This document shows, piece after piece, positions 59,199 through 64,000 of a stretch of DNA of 64,000 nucleotides. The notes under the pieces were generated by a model. That model worked only from the letters and a program-made list of their open reading frames with translations. It had not been told where the DNA came from and searched no databases. The translations under genes were made by a program, and so were the position numbers. The stretch covers positions 7,901,501-7,965,500 of the forward strand of contig NC_059084.1 in assembly GCF_020497125.1 (NCBI RefSeq). The letters run 5' to 3'. Within the stretch, counting starts at the first letter, position 1, and every line of letters begins with the position of its first letter. Source of the stretch: Mauremys mutica. Taxonomy: Eukaryota; Chordata; Testudines; Geoemydidae.

Positions 59199-60681
59199 CA
59201 GGGGTCTCAAACATGCGGCCCGCGGGCCGCATGCGGCCCGCGGAGCTCTTCCCTGCGGCCCGCGGAGCTCCCCAGGGGAGCTCCGCAGGGGCCCCCAAGA
59301 GAAAAGCGGAGGCTCCCGCCTCCGCCCCTCTCCTGGAGCCTCGGCGCATAGAGCGCCGAGTCTCCGTCCGAGCGCCTGAGCCCCGCCCGCTCCGAGCCGC
59401 GTGGGGAGGGGGCGGGGCTGGGAGCTCTGGGCTGAGCGCTGCGCTCGGCGTGGAGCTCACAGCCCCGCCCCCTCACCACGCGGCTCTGAGCGGGACCGCC
59501 GGAGACGCGCTCGGGTAACGGGGGGAAGCGGGACCCGCCGGGGCCGGGCTGGGGGGGGGGGGGAAGGGAAGCGCTCAGGGCTGGGGCAGAGGATTAGGGT
59601 GCGGGGGGATGAGGGGTTCATGATGTGGGGGCGCTCAGGGCTGGGGCAGAGGATTAGGGTGTGGGGGGATGAGGGCTCTGGCTGGGGCTGAGGATTAGGG
59701 TGCAGGGTCCTAGTGCCTGCCCTCCGCCAGTACTGGCAAGGCAGGCTTCCCTTACCCTGAGCCTCTCCAACCCCAAACCCTCAGCCCCAGCCAGAGCCCT
59801 CATTCCCCCCGCACCCTAATCCTCAGCCCCAGCCCTGAGCACCCCCACATCATGAACCCCTCATCCCTCCGCACCCTAATCCTCAGCCCCAGCCAGAGCC
59901 CTCATCCCTCCGCACCCTAATCCTCAGCCCCAGCCAGAGCCCTCATCCCCCCACACCCTAATCCTCTGCCCCAGCCCTGAGTGCCCCCACATCATGAACC
60001 CCTCATCCCCCCGCACCCTAATCCTCTGCCCCAGCCCTGAGCGCCCCCACATCATGAACCCCTCATCCACAGCCCTCACCCCACACTCCAAACCTCTTCC
60101 CTAGCCCTGAGCCCCCTCGCATCATGAACCCCTCATCCACAGCCCTCACCCCACAGCCCAACCCTCTTCCCTAGCCCTGAGCCCCCTCGCATCATGAACC
60201 CCTCATCCACAGCCCTCACCCCACAGCCCAACCCTCTTCCCTAGCCCTGAGCCCCCTCCTGCATCATGTACCCCTCGCCCTCAGCCCCACAGCCCTCACC
60301 CCTGCACTCCCTCCTATCCCCAAACTCCGTCCCAAAGCCTGCACCCCCACCCCCTGCCGCAGCCTGGAGCCTGCATCGAGCACAGAGCCTGCATCCAGAC
60401 CCCCTCCCCCACCCAAACTCCCTCCCAGAGCCTTAGGCAGTAAATCTAAGTGCGTGTTTTGTCCTTTGAGTGAGGTGCATTACTGAGTGTATATATTTAT
60501 TAAAACTGCGCGCGCTTAGGGGAGGAGGTGGAGAAGAGACAGGGCAGGGGCGGGGCCTCATGGAAGGGGTGGATTGGGGGTGGGGCCAGGGGCAGCAAGG
60601 GGGCGTGTCAGTGATGCGGCCCTCGGGCCAATGCACTAGTCCTCATGCGGCCCTCGGGGTCATTTGAGTTTGAGACCCCTG
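59199..60681. mobile_element. 1.48-kb non-autonomous hAT with perfect 8-bp duplication
   Basis: Ends: 'caggggtctcaaacatgcgg' and 'gagtttgagacccctg'. The identical 8-mer gactagat flanks it (59191-59198 and 60682-60689) and comes from the CR1 tail it entered. Inside the left end lies a CpG-dense part with 'gcggcccgcgg' repeats. The middle consists of two arrays of a roughly 60-bp unit in opposite orientation. Near the right end, 'atgcggccctcggg' mirrors the left end. It has no transposase. Open frames in it are a product of GC richness. Confidence 0.92.
59570..60270. repeat. inverted minisatellite inside the hAT
   Basis: The left arm (59570-59700) has about two G-rich units of about 60 bp ('ggggcagaggattagggtg', 'gatgaggggttcatgatg'). 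The right arm (59755-60060) has the reverse-complement unit ('caccctaatcctc', 'catcatgaacccctcatcc') in about five copies, then three copies of a 70-bp variant (period checked at 60061, 60131 and 60201). The turning point is near 59730. Confidence 0.85.
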
Positions 60682-60735
60682 GACTAGATGATCATAATGG
60701 TCCCTTTTCACCTTAAAGTCTATGAGTCTATAAAT
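60682..60735 (+). mobile_element. CR1-type LINE 3' end, right part
   Basis: After the duplicated gactagat the CR1 tail resumes as 'gatcataatggtcccttt' and 'cttaaagtctatgagtct', the usual terminal tract. It completes the copy interrupted at 59198. Confidence 0.75.
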
Positions 60736-60886
60736 CCAGTTCACCTTATTCAAGAGCTTCCCATATTAATAATTTACAGACGACCGAGGAAAAGGACAGA
60801 TAGATGAACACTAGGACTAGTTTGAAGGTGCTTGTTCCAGTATCCATAACAAGTGCATAAGCTACAGAATAAGTGGATATAGGTGC

Positions 60887-61330
60887 TAGGGATGTAAATA
60901 TCGGTAAAAAAGTTAACTAGTTAAACGATTAATTATTTTGTTTAACTGGTTAACCGTTAACTGAGGTAGATGGGGGTGGGCCAGGCATGGTGGGGGCCTG
61001 GGGGGCTGGCTCGTAGGGGGTGGATGGGTGCGTGTCCGGGGCCAGGGGCCAGCATATGTGGCTGGGGTCTGACATAGCTGGGGCCAGCTCGCGGGGGTCT
61101 GGTGGATGGGGTTGGGCGGCACGGGGCTCGATGGGATGGGGCTCAGGCAGGGCTAGAGGCACAGCTGGGACTTGGGGCCTACTGGCTCAGCCGGCCTGGC
61201 TGGGGGTGGACTGACATGGCTGGGGCTGGAGTCCCTCCTGCCAGCCCGTTGCAGGGCTGCTGGGGTTAATGGTTAACTATGGTTAACCGGTAAGCATTTA
61301 CCAGTTAACTGTTTAACCTTTAGATTCCTA
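60887..61330. mobile_element. 444-bp non-autonomous hAT-like element
   Basis: Inverted ends 'tagggatgtaaa' and 'tttagattccta' carry two mismatches. Flanks ataggtgc (60879-60886) and atagatgc (61331-61338) match at 7 of 8 bases. Both ends carry sets of 'gttaac' palindromes ('gtttaactggttaaccg', 'ggttaaccggtaagc'). The GC-rich centre has CA/TGGGG-type low complexity and no gene. Confidence 0.8.
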
Positions 61331-61338
61331 ATAGATGC

Positions 61339-61894
61339 TAGAAGTAGGGGTGCTGCTGTACCCCCAGCTTGAAGTGGTTTCCGTGAGATGCCGGGTTTAC
61401 AGTTTGGTTCATTGGCTCTCAGCACCCCTGCTGTACAAATTGTTTCAGCACTACTGCAGGTGGATCATTGACCTTGTTCCTTGTGAGGTAGGAGTTTGCT
61501 GGGTTTTCAAAGAGCTGAAAGTTGCAGGCTCTGAAGAAAAGAGCTCTCTTGGAGTCCCAGTGGCCCAGCTAATTAGCTTATTTTGTAAGCCCCTTTAGTT
61601 GAGAAGTAAAGGTGTCAGTCGTCGCAATACACAGTGGTTGCCTTTATCCCTGGATCAGACTGATTCTTGTTAAGTGGGAAACTCATTCCAAAAGGAGGTG
61701 TGTTTTCCTGGAGTCTATTTCCTGTTCACAAGTCTTGCTTCCTATTTCTTCTTGCACAGCCTAGACTGCTGCTTGGGGCCTGTGTTGTGTAAAGGTTAAC
61801 CATGCAAGGGGCGGACGTAGGAGAGCTGTCCATGTGAGCCAGGCATGCAGGTGTATGCACAGCTTTGGCATGTGTTCCACTTTTAACAAGCAGC
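61339..61894 (+). other. intronic DNA, nothing recognised
   Basis: About 550 bp of LAMA5 intron 2 without a recognisable exon or repeat family. Confidence 0.4.
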
Positions 61895-61902
61895 CCCTAA
61901 GT

Positions 61903-62804
61903 CAGGGGTGGGCAAACTACGGCCCGCGGGCCGGATCTGGCCCCTCAGGGCTTTGGATCCGGCCCCTGGGATTCCCCGCCATGGTGCCGTGGGCCCCGTG
62001 CCGCTCTCAGCAGCGGCCGGCGCGATGTTCCTGCGCCCCCCAGGCCCTTGCCTCCAGGCACCGCCCCCCGCAGCTCCCATTGGCCGGGAACAAGGAACTG
62101 CAGCCAATGGGGAGCTTCGGGGGAGGTACCTGGATGCGTGGCAAGGGCAGCATAGGTGGAGCCCTTTGTCCCTCCTCCCCCAGGGGCAGCAGTGCTTCTT
62201 GGAGCGGCGCGGGGCCGGGGACAAGGCAGGTGTGCAGGGCGCCTGCCCTGGCCCCGGTGGCAGCAGTGTGCACCCCGGAGCCCGAACCTCTCCTGCCCCC
62301 TGCCCTAAGCCATCTGCCTGCACCGCGCATCCCAACCCCCGCCACATCACTCCTGTGCACCCTAACCCCCTGCCCTGAACCCCCTCATACACCTCCCACC
62401 CTTCCTGCACCCTAGCCCCTGCCTGCACCGCGCACCCCTCCTGCATCCCCGCCCCCTGTGCACCCTAACCACCTGCCCTGAGCCCCCTCATACACCTCCC
62501 ACCCCTCCTGCACCCTAGCCCCTGCCTGCACCGCGCACCCCTCCTGCATCCCCGCCCCCTGTGCACCCTAACCCCCCTGCCCTGAGCCCCCTCATACACC
62601 CCTCCTGCACCCCAACCCCTGCCCCGAGCTCCCTGTTGCACTCTGCCCCCTGTGCACCCCAACCCCTTGCCCTGAGCCCCCCCCACAGTCCACACCCTTC
62701 CTGCACACTGCACCCCCTCCTGCACCCCGACCACCTGCCCCAGCCCTGCATACAGTTTCCCTACCCAGATGTGGCCCTCGGCCCAAAGAGTTCGCCCATC
62801 CCTG
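61903..62804. mobile_element. 902-bp non-autonomous hAT with perfect 8-bp duplication
   Basis: Ends: 'caggggtgggcaaactacgg' and 'agagttcgcccatccctg'. The identical 8-mer ccctaagt flanks it (61895-61902 and 62805-62812). The left half has 'ggcccgcgggccgg' and an inverted pair 'gcagctcccattggcc' / 'gccaatggggagctt'. The right half is a C-rich minisatellite (62371-62700). Open frames up to about 190 codons on both strands are composition effects. Confidence 0.92.
62371..62700. repeat. C-rich minisatellite, period about 102-105 bp
   Basis: The phrase 'tgccctga(g/a)cccc' recurs at 62371, 62473 and 62578, and a partial copy follows. Each unit also holds 'cctgcaccctagcccc' and 'gcatccccgccccctg'. 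It lies entirely inside the hAT at 61903-62804. Confidence 0.8.
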
Positions 62805-62812
62805 CCCTAAGT

Positions 62813-64000
62813 GAACAATTAAATCCCTAGTCTCCACTGGTATCGTGCATTCAGAGAAAGTTCTTACCACTTTCCATGGGCAAGTAAACAGCCTGGCCTC
62901 ATTCATTGTTAAAGGAGAGACATGAAGGAAGAGCACAGTTCACAGCACTCTTTCGCCACCTGTGTCCAGGCCGCTCGTATTTTCCTTTAGAAATATCAGT
63001 TTATCCTTTAACTTGGTTGTTTGGAGCACAGTAATAGCTAGTCTGCACTTCTCCTATCTCCAGTGAGGTGTGGATGGGTGGGGGTTAGCGTGCAGCCGAG
63101 TCCTAGTTACTCTAAAACAAGATCAAAAGCCGCCTTAATACACCCTGAGAGAAATTACTAATAAAGGAAGCCCATTCTGCTGGTGGTTGGCACAATTCTC
63201 TGTTGCATTGCTGATGCTTGCTTGCTTGGAAACATTCGTATTGGGGTGGGAACTGAGGTCCTCATTCCTTAGAACATCACAGTGGTCTCCATAGTGATCC
63301 TAGAACAGAGGATCCAAACAAATGAACCAAAGACCACAGGGATACACATAAATGTAAGGCAGTTCGCCATACCTGGTCATGCTGAGGAACCTCTGGTGCT
63401 GCAGCTACAAAGGAGCCTTAGCTATCAATTTTGCAGTTGCTGCCTCAGTTTCCCATTAGGGTGAACAGGTGTTTTAGCAACCCTGCCAAATGGAATTCCA
63501 CCCCTGCTGGGTTAACCGATGTCCATCATAAATGGACAACCTGGCCATAAATACTTTAAGATACTTCGCCTCCTCATTGGGATCTATCTTTGCAGGTGTT
63601 TGTCCCAAGGGCCTGATCTGTCCCAGTGGCTGGTGTACAAGATGTAAACAATAGAAGGGTCCAGCCTAAACTCTAGCTGGCTGGATCATCTGCCCTTCTC
63701 ATCTGTGGTCTGGGTTATAGCAAGCTCATCACCCTGTTACACTGGGGGGTGGATGAAGGAGACCACTTACTCCCTCTACTGGGAATTCCAAACCTGGGCT
63801 TCTCAGAGGAAGCAGATTGTTGCCTCCTGCTTTCTGCAAGCTTCCCTTCCATGCACACAGTCCCTTCCTGCACCCAGAGAGAAGCTCTTTACACAAATTC
63901 CCCTGTCCGGGGTTTCTCCTTACCCACCTTCTCAGCTCTTTGCCAAGAAATCCTTAGTCGTCTCCAGTGCTCTTTCCGAAGCCTGGGGTGTAGCTGCCAT
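62813..64000 (+). other. intronic DNA to the window edge, nothing recognised
   Basis: Sequence of ordinary base composition. I looked for a laminin exon continuing from 'TLDLGQ' and found none; no repeat family was recognised. Confidence 0.4.

Larger units (their letters stand above)
48558..64000 (+). other. LAMA5: LAMA5 intron 2 (incomplete, runs off the window)
   Basis: It starts with donor gtaatg at 48558. No further laminin exon could be recognised up to the right edge, so the intron exceeds 15.4 kb. It contains most of the GC-rich repeats of the window. In 48560-49310, 49480-51466, 53000-54950 and 62813-64000 I see neither an exon nor a confidently named repeat; open frames there, such as 52914-53609 (+, 231 codons), carry no motif. 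Confidence 0.85.

Noticed and set aside
61834..62446. 193- and 187-codon frames on opposite strands
   Set aside because: Both lie inside or across the hAT at 61903-62804 and reflect its C-rich minisatellite.

Overview
The window is vertebrate nuclear DNA, most probably from a turtle. The evidence is an intron-split, GC-rich 5' end of a laminin alpha gene set in a gene-poor landscape of CR1-type LINE fragments, tRNA-derived/MIR-like SINEs, many short hAT elements with 8-bp target duplications, Harbinger-type MITEs and one Harbinger copy carrying two decayed genes. I recognise several of these repeat families as ones common in turtle genomes, but that is recognition from memory and not a database match.

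Only one cellular gene is supported: LAMA5 (laminin subunit alpha-5), on the + strand. Coding exon 1 (36844-37149) encodes the start codon, signal peptide and the first part of the laminin N-terminal domain, and lies in a CpG island (about 36370-37420). Coding exon 2 (48405-48557) continues that domain. Both splice junctions are phase 0. Intron 1 is 11.3 kb. Intron 2 begins at 48558 and has not ended at 64000, so the rest of the gene lies beyond the right edge. The 36 kb to the left of exon 1 looks intergenic: I found no exon of a neighbouring gene there.

Layout: 1-36 kb is intergenic DNA with scattered repeats: a nested hAT at 4.3-5.4 kb, hATs at 9.3, 12.4 and 13.9 kb, CR1 at 14.6 and 25.4 kb, a hairpin-rich MITE at 21.8 kb, and two adjacent fold-back repeats at 35.9-36.3 kb just upstream of the promoter. 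36.4-37.4 kb is the LAMA5 promoter/CpG island and exon 1. Intron 1 carries a 3.8-kb Harbinger element (40.3-44.15 kb) with a dead DDE transposase on + and a dead Myb/SANT-like partner gene on -. Intron 2 carries the most unusual DNA of the window: a 79-unit, 36-bp tandem array rich in telomere-like CCCTAA motifs (55558-58400), which appears to sit inside a split CR1 copy. Three hAT insertions with recognisable 8-bp duplications follow (59.2-62.8 kb), two of which carry their own GC-rich minisatellites.

No bacterial-type features (operons, CRISPR, riboswitches) are present. The very long open frames at 55-58 kb are a by-product of a repeat unit divisible by three and are not annotated as genes.
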